Positions 37,634 to 46,486 of a stretch of 64,000 nt of DNA are shown here, piece by piece (within the stretch, counting starts at the first letter, position 1; each line of letters begins with the position of its first letter). A model generated the notes under the pieces. That model saw nothing but the letters and a program-made list of their open reading frames with translations, did no database searches and was not told where the DNA came from. Both the position numbers and the translations under genes were made by a program. Source of the stretch: an uncultured Clostridia bacterium (GTDB taxonomy: Bacteria; Bacillota; Clostridia; UBA1381). The stretch lies in NCBI GenBank assembly GCA_947631085.1, contig CANRJY010000006.1:44736-108735 (forward strand), in the 5' to 3' direction.

Positions 37634-38795
37634 TTTATGTACCGATATAGGATATAAAAGCATAAACCACTACGGCGAGCAGCTCTGCGGCGATCATGTC
37701 GAGATCGTCGAGCAGGACGATTCGGCGATAGTGGTTCTCGCGGACGGGCTCGGAAGCGGAGTGAAAGCGAGCATACTGTCCACGCTCACGTCAAAGATAA
37801 TTTCAACAATGATGGCAGAGGGGCTGCCGATAGAGGAATGTGTCGCGACAATAGCGGCAACGCTGCCGGTATGCTCCGAGAGAGGCGTGGCGTATTCCAC
37901 GTTTACTATCATACATATTATAGAAAATACCACCGCTGAAATTATTCAGTACGATAACCCGCATGTAATTCTGATACGCGATAACGAAAATTATGACTAT
38001 TCGAAAACCGAAATGAATATTGACGGCAAGAAGATATTCAAATCCGTAATAAAGCTCCGAGAAAACGACATATTTATCGCGATGAGCGACGGCTGTCCGC
38101 ATGCGGGAATAGGAATAGCGTATAATTTCGGCTGGAAGCGGGAGGACATAATCGAGTTTATGGAGGCTCTCGCTCCGGCGGGCTATACGGCGAAAACGCT
38201 GTCCACAATACTTGTGGACGAATGCTGGAAGCTCTACGGAGGCGAACCCGGCGACGACGCCACCGCCTGCGTTATAAGAGTGCGCAAAAGAGTGCCGATG
38301 AATTTGCTTTTCGGGCCGCCGGCAAACCGCGACGACTGCAACCGAATGATGGCTCTGTTCTTTTCAAAGGGAGGCAAGCATATCATATGCGGCGGAACAA
38401 CATCGTCGATAGCTGCCAAGTATCTCGGCAAACAGATCAGGGCAAGCCTGAGCTTTGAAACCCCCGACGTGCCGCCGACAGCCGAAATAGACGGAGTAGA
38501 TTTGGTGACAGAGGGTGTTATTACGGTCAATAAAGTCCTCGAATACGCGAGGGATCACCTCGGCGAGGACAGATGCTACGACGAGTGGAGTGTGCGCCGC
38601 GACGGAGCATCCATGATATGCCGTCTGCTGTTTGAGGAGGCGACCGATATAAACTTCTATGTCGGCAGAGCAGTTAATCCGGCGCATCAAAATCCGGATC
38701 TGCCAATAAATTTTAATATTAAAATGAATCTCGTCAGGGAGCTGTCGGAATGTCTTAAACAAATGGGCAAGCATATAAAAGTAAGTTATTTTTAG
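37626..38795 (+). CDS. SpoIIE/PP2C-type phosphatase of the hydrogenase unit
   Basis: About 389 residues. The first ~230 form a PP2C-like domain with metal-binding motifs VVLADGLGSGVKAS, FIAMSDGC and GEPGDDATACVI. The last ~150 (LLFGPPANRDDCNRMMALFFSKGGKH and onward) are a domain I recognise only from similar operons. It overlaps the hydrogenase-like gene by eight bases. The likely output is dephosphorylation of a partner protein in response to the hydrogenase sensor; the kinase and target are not in the window. Confidence 0.87.
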   Translation: MNDLCTDIGYKSINHYGEQLCGDHVEIVEQDDSAIVVLADGLGSGVKASILSTLTSKIISTMMAEGLPIEECVATIAATLPVCSERGVAYSTFTIIHIIENTTAEIIQYDNPHVILIRDNENYDYSKTEMNIDGKKIFKSVIKLRENDIFIAMSDGCPHAGIGIAYNFGWKREDIIEFMEALAPAGYTAKTLSTILVDECWKLYGGEPGDDATACVIRVRKRVPMNLLFGPPANRDDCNRMMALFFSKGGKHIICGGTTSSIAAKYLGKQIRASLSFETPDVPPTAEIDGVDLVTEGVITVNKVLEYARDHLGEDRCYDEWSVRRDGASMICRLLFEEATDINFYVGRAVNPAHQNPDLPINFNIKMNLVRELSECLKQMGKHIKVSYF

Positions 38796-38823
38796 AAAAA
38801 ACCGAAAAATTTTAAAAAAACTA

Positions 38824-38851
38824 TTGCAAAATAAAATAAAGGTGATATAAT
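38824..38851 (+). promoter_or_regulatory. Promoter of the alcohol dehydrogenase gene
   Basis: TTGCAA (38824-38829), a 16-base spacer and TATAAT (38846-38851), about 50 bases before the start codon. Confidence 0.65.
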
Positions 38852-38903
38852 ATATTTGCCAAATTGATAAAAATTTAACAATAATACAAGGAGGAAATAA
38901 ATT

Positions 38904-40085
38904 ATGGCAAGATTTACATTACCGAGAGACCTGTATCATGGCAAGGGCGCGCTTGAAAACCTCAAGAGCCTTGAGGGTAAAAAGGCGATAGTCGTAACGG
39001 GCGGCAGCTCGATGCGAAAGGGAGGTTTCCTTGCAAAAACAGAAGAGTACCTGAAGGAAGCGGGTATGGAGGTTAAAATTTTCGAGGGCGTAGAGCCTGA
39101 TCCGTCGGTTGAGACGGTTATGAAGGGCGCGGCTGAAATGAGAGATTTCGAGCCGGATTGGATAGTGGCGATAGGCGGCGGCTCGCCGATAGACGCCGCA
39201 AAGGCTATGTGGGCTTTCTATGAGTATCCCGACACGAGCTTTGAAGATTTATGCGTTCCGTTCAACTTCCCGAAGCTCAGAACAAAGGCTAAGTTTTGCG
39301 CGATTCCCTCAACGTCGGGAACGGCTACGGAGGTTACTGCGTTCTCGGTTATAACAGACTACGCGAAGGGCGTAAAATATCCGCTTGCGGACTTTGAAAT
39401 TACGCCGGATGTGGCTATAGTTGATCCCGATCTTGTTTCGACCTTACCGCCGAAGCAGGTTGCGTATACGGGCATGGACGCGCTTACGCACGCGATAGAG
39501 GCATATGTTTCCACGCTTAATTCGCCGTTCACCGATCCGCTTGCGATTAAGGCTATAGAGATGGTATTCGATTATCTGCCGCAGTCGTATCTTGGCGATA
39601 TGGACGCGCGTGAGCAGATGCACTACGCTCAGTGTCTTGCGGGTCAGGCGTTCTCGAACGCGCTTTTGGGAATCGTTCACTCTATGGCGCACAAGACGGG
39701 CGCGGCATTCTCGACGGGACACATTCCGCACGGATGCGCTAACGCTATCTATCTGCCTTACGTTATAAAGTACAACGCTCACGAGCCGGAGGCGATGCGC
39801 CGTTATGCTGATATCGCGAGACGCGCCGGATTCGGCGGCACATCGGAGAAATCACAGGTCAACGCGCTTATAGCGAAGATCGAGGAATTTAACAGAGCGC
39901 TCAGCATTCCTAAAACTCTGAAGGAATTTGGCGTAAACGAGGATGAATTTAATGAAAAAATAGATAAAATAGCGGAGCTTGCTGTTGGGGACGCATGCAC
40001 GGGTTCAAATCCGAGAAGCATAACGCCCGAACAGATGAAAAAGCTGTTTATCTGCACCTACTACGGAACTGAAGTAGATTTCTGA
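38904..40085 (+). CDS. Iron-containing alcohol dehydrogenase
   Basis: 393 residues. It reduces aldehydes to alcohols (or the reverse) with NAD(P)H, probably a fermentative electron sink. The NAD site is IVAIGGGSPIDAAKAM. The metal ligands are expected in GMDALTHAIEAY (Asp and His), GIVHSMAHKTGAAF and HIPHGCAN. Similar proteins are called butanol or 1,3-propanediol dehydrogenases; the substrate cannot be read. A hairpin at 40097-40123 follows. Its place next to a hydrogen-sensing unit fits redox control, by inference. Confidence 0.93.
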   Translation: MARFTLPRDLYHGKGALENLKSLEGKKAIVVTGGSSMRKGGFLAKTEEYLKEAGMEVKIFEGVEPDPSVETVMKGAAEMRDFEPDWIVAIGGGSPIDAAKAMWAFYEYPDTSFEDLCVPFNFPKLRTKAKFCAIPSTSGTATEVTAFSVITDYAKGVKYPLADFEITPDVAIVDPDLVSTLPPKQVAYTGMDALTHAIEAYVSTLNSPFTDPLAIKAIEMVFDYLPQSYLGDMDAREQMHYAQCLAGQAFSNALLGIVHSMAHKTGAAFSTGHIPHGCANAIYLPYVIKYNAHEPEAMRRYADIARRAGFGGTSEKSQVNALIAKIEEFNRALSIPKTLKEFGVNEDEFNEKIDKIAELAVGDACTGSNPRSITPEQMKKLFICTYYGTEVDF

Positions 40086-40096
40086 TAAAAAATGCG

Positions 40097-40128
40097 GGAC
40101 TGCGTCAAAATACGGCGCAGTCCTTTAA
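40097..40128 (+). terminator. Terminator after the alcohol dehydrogenase
   Basis: GGACTGCG pairs with CGCAGTCC around an 11-base loop, followed by TTTAATT. Confidence 0.75.
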
Positions 40129-40220
40129 TTATAATAGCAAATAATTATATTAAACGGTCAGATATGCTTGACATAAATAGGATGCCGCTGTAAAATGTAA
40201 TAAGAAAAGAGGTGCGTTTT

Positions 40221-41105
40221 ATGGAATTGAGAGTTCTGAAATATTTTCTTGCGGTAGTCAGGGAAGGCAATATAACCGCGGCGGCGCAGTCGCTTCATAT
40301 TTCGCAGCCGACCTTGTCGCGTCAGCTTATGGAGCTTGAGGAAGAAATGGGACAAACGCTGTTGGTTAGGGGCAGCAGGCGTATCGCTTTAACTGAGGCG
40401 GGCGTGCTTTTTCATAAACGCGCCGAGGAGATAATGAGCCTTGTCGATAAGACGAGATCGGAAATGGCGGCGAGTGAAAGCCTTTCGGGCGAGATACGAA
40501 TAGGCTCCGCCGAAACCCGTGGCATTAAAATAATCGCGGACGCGGCAAATCTGCTGAAGAACGAGGGGTGGAACATACGCTATCATATTTCAAGCGGCAA
40601 CGCGCAGGAGGTAACAGAACAGCTTGATAAGGGGCTTATTGATTTGGGCTTGATTATAGGCTCGTTCGACACGCAGAAATACAGTTTTCTGAGTCTGCCG
40701 TCTCAAGACAGGTGGGGTTTGCTTATGCGCGGGGACGATCCGCTTGCAAAACAGGATGAGATTGACGTAAAAGAGCTGCTGTCCATGCCGATTATAATTT
40801 CAAGACAAGCGCTGGAAAATAACGAGCTTGCCGGACATACCGCGCTGACTTTCGATAAGCTGAACATAACGGCGACATATAATCTTTTGTATAACGCGTC
40901 TGTCATGGTGGAGGAGGGGCTCGGCTGCGCGCTTTGCCTTGAAGGGATAGTAAATACGGGCGGCGTGGGAAATCTGCGTTTTGTGCCGCTGAAGCCGAGG
41001 ATATTGACAACCATGAACATTATATGGAAGCGATATCAGGTATTTTCAAAACCCGCGGAACAATTCCTTGAAAAATTGAGAGAACTGCTGGCCCGCGAGG
41101 TGTGA
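40221..41105 (+). CDS. LysR-family transcription regulator
   Basis: 294 residues from the ATG at 40221 with AGAGG upstream. The N-terminal winged helix-turn-helix is MELRVLKYFLAVVREGNITAAAQSLHISQPTLSRQ (in part), and the C-terminal effector domain reads SGEIRIGSAETRG and so on. The target is unknown; it follows the alcohol dehydrogenase in the same direction and is convergent with pdxR. Confidence 0.93.
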   Translation: MELRVLKYFLAVVREGNITAAAQSLHISQPTLSRQLMELEEEMGQTLLVRGSRRIALTEAGVLFHKRAEEIMSLVDKTRSEMAASESLSGEIRIGSAETRGIKIIADAANLLKNEGWNIRYHISSGNAQEVTEQLDKGLIDLGLIIGSFDTQKYSFLSLPSQDRWGLLMRGDDPLAKQDEIDVKELLSMPIIISRQALENNELAGHTALTFDKLNITATYNLLYNASVMVEEGLGCALCLEGIVNTGGVGNLRFVPLKPRILTTMNIIWKRYQVFSKPAEQFLEKLRELLAREV

Positions 41106-41136
41106 AGCAGCGCGGCGCGGTTTTGACGTGTTTTCG

Positions 41137-42519
41137 TTATGATAATTCCTTAGCTATGGCGCGCAGTGCTTGTTTAAAATATTCAATATCATCGCCGCTC
41201 ACTCCCGCATAGTCTGCGATAAGGGTATTATGAGTGTTCTTTTGAGGCGTAAAATAATAATCATCGGAATTATACAGCTTTATGCTGTATTTTTTTGCCA
41301 TTTCAAGTATTTGTCCAGCGTGCGGCGAGCTGAACAGCAAATGCAGCCCCGCCTTTTCTCCGCTTATGCTTATATCCGCGCCGGATGACGTAAGAGCGTA
41401 GATGAGCGCGTCACGCCGTTTCCTGTAAATATTTTTTACACGGTTTAAATGACGCGAGAGATAATTTTCCGCGATAAAGCGGCTGAGCGTATGCTGCTCA
41501 AAGCGCGGAACAGTCGATGAGTAATGTGAAAAACGCTCCTCATAAAGCGCGAGAAGTTTTCGGGGAAGCACCATGTAGGCTATGCGTATCGACGGAGCCA
41601 GCACGCGCGAAAATGTGTTCAGATATATGACATTTTCGCTATTCATGCCCTGAAGCGCCGTTACGGGACGTTTGGAAAAATTAAATTCGCTGTTGTAGTC
41701 GTCCTCGATGATATAGCGGTCATCCGATTTATCCGCCCAGCTCAAAAGCTCCCATCTTCTGTCAAAGGGCATGATAATGCCGGTCGGGAATTGATGGGAC
41801 GGGGTTATATATACGGTGTCCGCGTCGGTCTTGCCGAGCTGTTCCGCGGAAATGCCGTGCTCGTCCAGCTCGATATAATTTACGGCATAGCCGCTGTTTG
41901 TAAAAATCCTTTCTATTTTTCCGTAACCGGGATTTTCCACGGCGTACCGTCTGCCGTTTCCGAGAAGCTCGATAAGGAGCATTAGAAGATACTCGATCCC
42001 CGCGCCGACTATGATCTGACGGGGCGAGCATTTGACGCCTCGAAATTCATGCAGATATTTAGCTATATTTTCTCGTAATTCATAATCGCCTTTGACTTCT
42101 CCGGCGTTTAAAAGCTCGGGATTTTCGTACATAACCTCCTTTGAAAGCTTTACCCAGGTCGAGTACGGAAACGATCCCGTATCGACGGCGTTTGTGCGGA
42201 AATCTATTTTATAATTTTCCTTTTTCGGAGGCTCGTTTTCGGCTGTGATATGTCCGTCGCTTATCGGTTTTTCGACGTGCCTTACATAAAATCCGCTGCG
42301 GGGTACGGAGCGCAGAAATCCTTCCTGGACAAGTATTTCATACGCCGTTTCAACGGTGTTTACGCTTATTCCGAGATGTGCCGATAACGCTTTTTTTGAC
42401 GGCATACGCTCGTTTTCCTTCAAACGGCTGCCTCGTATTTCTTCGGCGATATATTCATAAAGCTGCTCGTAGAGCGGAGATTTGCTTGCCGCATCTAATG
42501 AAAGTGTAAAATTGTACAT
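41137..42519 (-). CDS. pdxR: MocR/GntR-type regulator of vitamin B6 synthesis
   Basis: 460 residues from the ATG ending at 42519 (MYNFTLSLDAASKSPLYEQLY), with GAGG 7 bases upstream; the frame extends further without a ribosome site. An N-terminal GntR helix-turn-helix (SKKALSAHLGISVNTVETAYEIL) is joined to an aminotransferase-like fold that binds PLP (IIEDDYNSEFNF; TFSRVLAPSIRIAYMVLP). It is divergent from pdxS-pdxT, the classic PdxR position, so it probably activates those genes when PLP is low and represses itself. The identity rests on family plus context. Confidence 0.9.
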   Translation of the reverse strand: MYNFTLSLDAASKSPLYEQLYEYIAEEIRGSRLKENERMPSKKALSAHLGISVNTVETAYEILVQEGFLRSVPRSGFYVRHVEKPISDGHITAENEPPKKENYKIDFRTNAVDTGSFPYSTWVKLSKEVMYENPELLNAGEVKGDYELRENIAKYLHEFRGVKCSPRQIIVGAGIEYLLMLLIELLGNGRRYAVENPGYGKIERIFTNSGYAVNYIELDEHGISAEQLGKTDADTVYITPSHQFPTGIIMPFDRRWELLSWADKSDDRYIIEDDYNSEFNFSKRPVTALQGMNSENVIYLNTFSRVLAPSIRIAYMVLPRKLLALYEERFSHYSSTVPRFEQHTLSRFIAENYLSRHLNRVKNIYRKRRDALIYALTSSGADISISGEKAGLHLLFSSPHAGQILEMAKKYSIKLYNSDDYYFTPQKNTHNTLIADYAGVSGDDIEYFKQALRAIAKELS

Positions 42520-42547
42520 TAATCTGACCTCATAAAAAATATGTATT

Positions 42548-42582
42548 TTGACACTTTTAATAGTGTCAATTTTCGCTATAAT
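42548..42582 (+). promoter_or_regulatory. pdxS control region: palindrome plus -10
   Basis: A perfect inverted repeat TTGACACT (42548-42555) and AGTGTCAA (42562-42569) around 6 bases, then TATAAT (42577-42582). The expected -35 position inside the palindrome is poor, so an activator seems necessary. It lies between pdxR and pdxS. Confidence 0.65.
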
Positions 42583-42623
42583 TATATATAAACAATTTAA
42601 AATTGTCAAGGAGGAAAAGATTA

Positions 42624-43496
42624 ATGAGTACACAATTTGAATTAAACAAAAATCTCGCGCAGATGCTTAAAGGCGGCGTAATTATGGATGTAACCACGCC
42701 CGAACAGGCTCGCATAGCCGAGGAGGCGGGAGCATGCGCCGTAATGGCGCTTGAGAGGATACCCGCAGATATCCGCGCCGCGGGAGGCGTGTCGAGAATG
42801 AGCGATCCGAAGATGATAAAGGGCATACAGGAGGCTGTTTCGATTCCCGTTATGGCGAAGTGCAGAATAGGACATTTCGCGGAGGCGAGAATATTGCAGG
42901 CGATAAAAATAGATTATATAGACGAAAGCGAAGTGCTGTCGCCGGCAGACGACAAATACCATATCAACAAAAGAGATTTTAAGGTTCCTTTCGTGTGCGG
43001 CGCTAAGGATTTGGGCGAGGCGCTGAGAAGAATTAACGAAGGCGCGGCTATGATAAGAACAAAGGGCGAGCCTGGAACCGGCGATGTTGTTCAGGCGGTT
43101 CGTCATATGAGAATGATGATGTCGGAAATCAGAAGGATACAGAATATGTCCGAGGACGAGTTGTACGAGGCGGCAAAGCAGCTTCAGGTGCCGTATAATC
43201 TTGTCGAGTACGTTCATGTAAACGGAAAACTGCCCGTTGTGAATTTTGCAGCCGGCGGAGTGGCTACGCCGGCGGACGCGGCACTGATGATGCACCTTGG
43301 AGCGGAGGGCGTGTTTGTAGGCTCGGGAATATTTAAATCGGGAAATCCGGCAAAGCGCGCGGCGGCAATAGTGCAGGCTGTAACGAATTTTGAGGACGAC
43401 AATCTTTTGGCGGAGCTTTCCGAGGATTTGGGCGAGGCTATGGTCGGCATTAATGAAAATGAAATTGCGTTGCTTATGGCGGAGCGCGGCAAATGA
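42624..43496 (+). CDS. pdxS: Pyridoxal 5'-phosphate synthase subunit PdxS
   Basis: 290 residues from the ATG at 42624 ([23 protein letters not shown]) with AAGGAGG upstream. It makes PLP from ribose 5-phosphate, glyceraldehyde 3-phosphate and ammonia supplied by PdxT. It is a TIM barrel with [55 protein letters not shown] and [12 protein letters not shown]. It overlaps pdxT by four bases. Confidence 0.97.
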   Translation: MSTQFELNKNLAQMLKGGVIMDVTTPEQARIAEEAGACAVMALERIPADIRAAGGVSRMSDPKMIKGIQEAVSIPVMAKCRIGHFAEARILQAIKIDYIDESEVLSPADDKYHINKRDFKVPFVCGAKDLGEALRRINEGAAMIRTKGEPGTGDVVQAVRHMRMMMSEIRRIQNMSEDELYEAAKQLQVPYNLVEYVHVNGKLPVVNFAAGGVATPADAALMMHLGAEGVFVGSGIFKSGNPAKRAAAIVQAVTNFEDDNLLAELSEDLGEAMVGINENEIALLMAERGK

Positions 43497-44095
43497 TGAA
43501 GGTAGGAATTTTAGCGCTGCAGGGCGCGTTTGCCGAGCATAAGCAATCACTTTGCAGTATAGGCGTCGACTCGTTTGAAATACGGCAGAAAAAAGACATA
43601 GAGCAGCCGTTTGACGGGCTTATCATCCCTGGAGGAGAAAGCACGGTAATAGGAAAATTACTGCGTAAACTGGATCTGCTTGAACCGTTAAAATCCATGA
43701 TAGAAAACGGCATGCCGGTGTTCGGTACCTGCGCGGGACTTATAATCCTCGCAAAAAATGTGGAAGGCGAGGAGAGCCATATCGGAACAATGAATATAAC
43801 GGTAAAACGCAACGCGTACGGAAAACAAATCGACAGCTTCAGCGACACAGCCGTAATAGAGAAAGTGTCTCCGAATCCCGTGCCGCTTGTATTCATACGC
43901 GCCCCGTGGATAGAAAGCGCGGGAGACGGCGTTGAAATCCTATGTGAGCTTAACGGACATATAGTTGCGGCAAGGCAGGAAAATATGCTTGTGACATCCT
44001 TTCACCCTGAGCTTACAAAGGATACCGCGTTCCATAAATATTTTGCCGATATCATAAAGAACTCGTCCGAGACGCCGGCAGTTCGCGCTGTATAA
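43493..44095 (+). CDS. pdxT: Pyridoxal 5'-phosphate synthase glutaminase PdxT
   Basis: 200 residues. Class I glutaminase that supplies ammonia to Pdx[31 protein letters not shown], the nucleophile in [10 protein letters not shown] (about residue 82) and the His/Glu pair in SFHPELT match the family. The ATG overlaps the pdxS stop. Confidence 0.96.
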   Translation: MMKVGILALQGAFAEHKQSLCSIGVDSFEIRQKKDIEQPFDGLIIPGGESTVIGKLLRKLDLLEPLKSMIENGMPVFGTCAGLIILAKNVEGEESHIGTMNITVKRNAYGKQIDSFSDTAVIEKVSPNPVPLVFIRAPWIESAGDGVEILCELNGHIVAARQENMLVTSFHPELTKDTAFHKYFADIIKNSSETPAVRAV

Positions 44096-44164
44096 ACGGT
44101 CAACTTTGACATACGCTCCGTTATGTGAGCGACAAAGAACACCGCATTTTTTGACTAAAAAAGC

Positions 44165-44193
44165 AAAGCCCGCTCATTTCGGAGCGGGCTTTT
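44165..44193. terminator. Bidirectional terminator between pdxT and the LRR gene
   Basis: AAAGCCCGCTC pairs with GAGCGGGCTTT around a 6-base loop, with A and T runs, between convergent genes. Confidence 0.9.
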
Positions 44194-44204
44194 GTATGTA
44201 TATG

Positions 44205-46044
44205 CTACTGCGCGGAGATTTCGTCTATGTCATCCACCGCGTTCATCAACGGCGCGTTGCTGCCGTCCCAGAGCAGGAATTTGTAATTGTCAGACGATGG
44301 GATCTCCGCGCTGACGGTTATTGCTCCGTCCACTATGGCGGATTTTGTACCGATCGTTATACCGATTATGTGTCCCTGTTCGTCATATTCGGCTACGAAA
44401 AGCTCTATGTTTTCAAGCTCCGCCGCGCGCGAGGGATCTGTCACGCTGACTGTAAATTCAACCGTGTTATTCTCGCGGTCTACCTCCGGTACAACCGGCT
44501 CTACCTCCAGGGGAGGAACGGGAGTCGGAGACGGCTCGGACGGCCGGTCGGGCGTGGGAGTCGGGTCTGTCGGCTTGGGCGCGGGCGTGATCTCGGGTTC
44601 GCTGTCGCTGCACTTGAGAGCGGCTTTGAGAAGGGAGTCATTGTCCTCCAATATCGCCATACGTCTCCATTGTCGTACAGTGCCGCTAAATTCTACGTCC
44701 GCCAGACTGTAACAGCCGTAAAACGCTCCCTTGCCAATATTTGTGAGAGCGCCCGACAATGTTATATCCGTCAGACTGCGGCAGCCGGAAAACGTGTATG
44801 ACCCGATTTCAGTAACCGATTCCGGAATTTTTATGTCTGTGAGATTGCTGCAGTCGCAAAACGCATAGAAGCTTATACTCGTCACGCTGTCCGGGATATT
44901 TACACTTTCCAGACTATCACAATCGTAAAACGCATTGTAGCCTATAGCCGTCACGCTGTCCGGGATATTTACACTTTCCAGACTATCGCAATTATAAAAT
45001 GCCTTTTCGCCTATATCTTTTACACTGTCAGCTATCTGTATGCTTTGTATTCTCGTGCAATCCCTGAACGCATTGGCGCCTATCGACGTCACTCCTTCCT
45101 CCACTATCACCTTAGTAACAGTTTTGGGCCACGGTCCGGTCGAGTCTGTGATTCCACCTCCTGTCGGAGTAGGTATATTACGATAAAAATTTTTTATCCC
45201 GCCCGTGCCGCTTATCGTGAGTACGTTGTTGCTGTCTACCTCCCAGGTTACATTATCGCTGTCGGCAGCTCCGCATGTGCCGCTTTTTGCCGCCTCAGGA
45301 TCCGGCGTTATTAAAGGCTTTTCAAGCTCCGTGCCGCCGCACTTGAGCGCGGCGGTGAGAAGAGGGGCATTGCCGTCTATCGCTATATCGATCCGTCCCC
45401 ATTGTTTGTCGGTGCTTTCGTATTCCACGCTTGTCAGGCTGCGGCATCCGTAAAACGCGTTTGAATCGATTTTCGTAACCGATTCAGGAATTTTTATGTC
45501 TGTGAGACTGCTGCAGTTGTAAAGCGCATTGGAGCTTATATTCGTCACGCCGTCCGGGATTTCTATATTTTCCAGACTGCGGCAGTTATAAAACATGTCG
45601 GAGCCTATACTCGTCACACTGTCCGAGATATTTACGCTCGTGAGACTGTCGCAATCGTAAAACGCCTTGTCGCCTATGCTTTCTACACTGTCGGCTATCT
45701 GTGCGCTTTGTATGGCCGTATCCGCGAATGTGCGATAACCTATCCCGGTAATTCCGTCCTCAACTATTACCTTCGTAATTGTATAGGGCCACGGTCTGTT
45801 TATATCAACATAATCGGACTCATGCTCGCTCACCATGCGCTCCTCACGAAAATCCTTTATTTTTCCCGTGCCGCTTATCGTGAGTACATTGTTGCTGTCA
45901 ACTGTCCCATGTTACATTGTCGCTGTCGGTAGCCCCGCATGTGCCGCTTTCCACTATGACCGGCTCCTCCGCGCCCGCAATACACGGCATAAACGCCGCG
46001 AGCATACAAAACATGAGCATAATGCTCAAAATTCTTTTTTTCAT
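44205..46044 (-). pseudogene. Secreted leucine-rich-repeat (BspA-like) protein, frameshifted
   Basis: About 613 codons if the frame is restored. The ATG at 46044 starts a signal peptide (MKKRILSIMLMFCMLAAFMPCIAGA) and GTCGATDSDNVTW, then a stop at 45898-45900. The second frame takes up with VDSNNVLTISGTG. An internal copy of the same segment near 45.2 kb reads WEVDSNNVLTISGTG without a break, so one extra base near 45901-45906 explains it. The rest is two blocks of LRR_5 repeats (GDKAFYDCDSLTSVNISDSVTSIG type), a Pro/Thr linker and a C-terminal beta domain (about 100 residues). These repeats are used for surface adhesion. It may be a real pseudogene, programmed slippage or a sequence error. 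Confidence 0.8.
44881..44987 (-). repeat. 69-bp tandem duplication inside the LRR gene
   Basis: A 38-base stretch at 44881-44918 recurs exactly at 44950-44987, a shift of 69 bases (one 23-residue repeat). The identity at DNA level shows a recent repeat expansion in the LRR array. Confidence 0.8.
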
Positions 46045-46090
46045 ACAAAACCTTCCTTTCACATATGTTTGATTTTTGAAAATTTCGCGC

Positions 46091-46142
46091 AAAAAAATGC
46101 GCGGCTTCATTAACCCATCAAGCCGCGCATTAAAAAACGCGG
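46091..46142 (-). terminator. Leader terminator with alternative antiterminator
   Basis: On the minus strand ATGCGCGGCTT (46130-46120) pairs with AAGCCGCGCAT (46107-46097), followed by U's (46096-46091). The 5' arm can instead pair as CCGCG (46142-46138) with CGCGG (46127-46123). The two forms exclude each other. It lies between the folded leader and the LRR gene start at 46044. Confidence 0.75.
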
Positions 46143-46158
46143 TCTTTGACTGAATGCT

Positions 46159-46270
46159 ACCACACATCTTCATCCGAAATAACTCTTGATAACGGAATAG
46201 TAATCAAAGCCTACGCCTTTTCCATAGCGTAGCCGTTATCATAAAGAGCTATTCAATAAAGATATGTGGT
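46159..46270 (-). ncRNA. Folded 5' leader, riboswitch-like, unknown class
   Basis: In RNA sense: P1 pairs 46270-46259 with 46170-46159 (12 pairs, one G-U). P2 pairs CTCTT and GATAACGG (46248-46233) with CCGTTATC and AAGAG (46195-46183). P3 is CTACGC/GCGTAG (46232-46227 with 46216-46211). A 15-nt joining strand, GCTTTGATTACTATT, can pair its CTATT with AATAG at 46253-46249, a pseudoknot. The predicted transcript start coincides with the first base of P1. A terminator/antiterminator follows. I do not recognise the class. Confidence 0.65.
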
Positions 46271-46276
46271 AAGTAT

Positions 46277-46305
46277 ATTTTACCATATCAATCCCAAAAA
46301 GTAAA
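46277..46305 (-). promoter_or_regulatory. Promoter of the LRR gene leader
   Basis: On the minus strand TTTACT (46300-46305), a 17-base spacer and TAAAAT (46277-46282). Initiation is expected at about 46270. Confidence 0.65.
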
Positions 46306-46445
46306 TAGAAATATAAAAAATCCCATCCGCAAAATAACCCCCCGCCGCCGAAGCATTGGGGGTATCGGGTGGAGAATATTCGCTCACTCGTTAGAATTTC
46401 CGTTAGAACTCGGAAAAAATAGGGGAAATAAGTGACGTTTCAAGC
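46306..46445. other. Gene-free gap between the leader promoter and the LytTR remnant
   Basis: About 140 bases of mixed composition with no gene, repeat or clear signal that I can see. Confidence 0.5.
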
Positions 46446-46450
46446 ACGAA

Positions 46451-46486
46451 AAAAACGGCTAAAACCTGCATGGTTAAGCCGTTTTT
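46451..46486 (-). terminator. Hairpin closing the truncated LytTR gene
   Basis: AAAAACGGCT (46451-46460) pairs with AGCCGTTTTT (46477-46486), with a smaller AACC/GGTT pair inside. It overlaps the last codons of the truncated gene. Confidence 0.75.

Noticed and set aside
41762..42031. Minus-strand frame inside pdxR
   Set aside because: It overlaps pdxR in another frame and has no ribosome site or family features.
44205..45836. Repeated DNA motifs in the LRR gene as a CRISPR or mobile repeat
   Set aside because: The repeats are multiples of three (69 bases) and encode leucine-rich repeats.
46159..46270. The 12-bp inverted repeats as an invertible DNA switch
   Set aside because: The promoter lies outside the repeats, nested helices and a terminator follow, and no invertase gene is adjacent, so an RNA leader explains it better. 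Not fully excluded.
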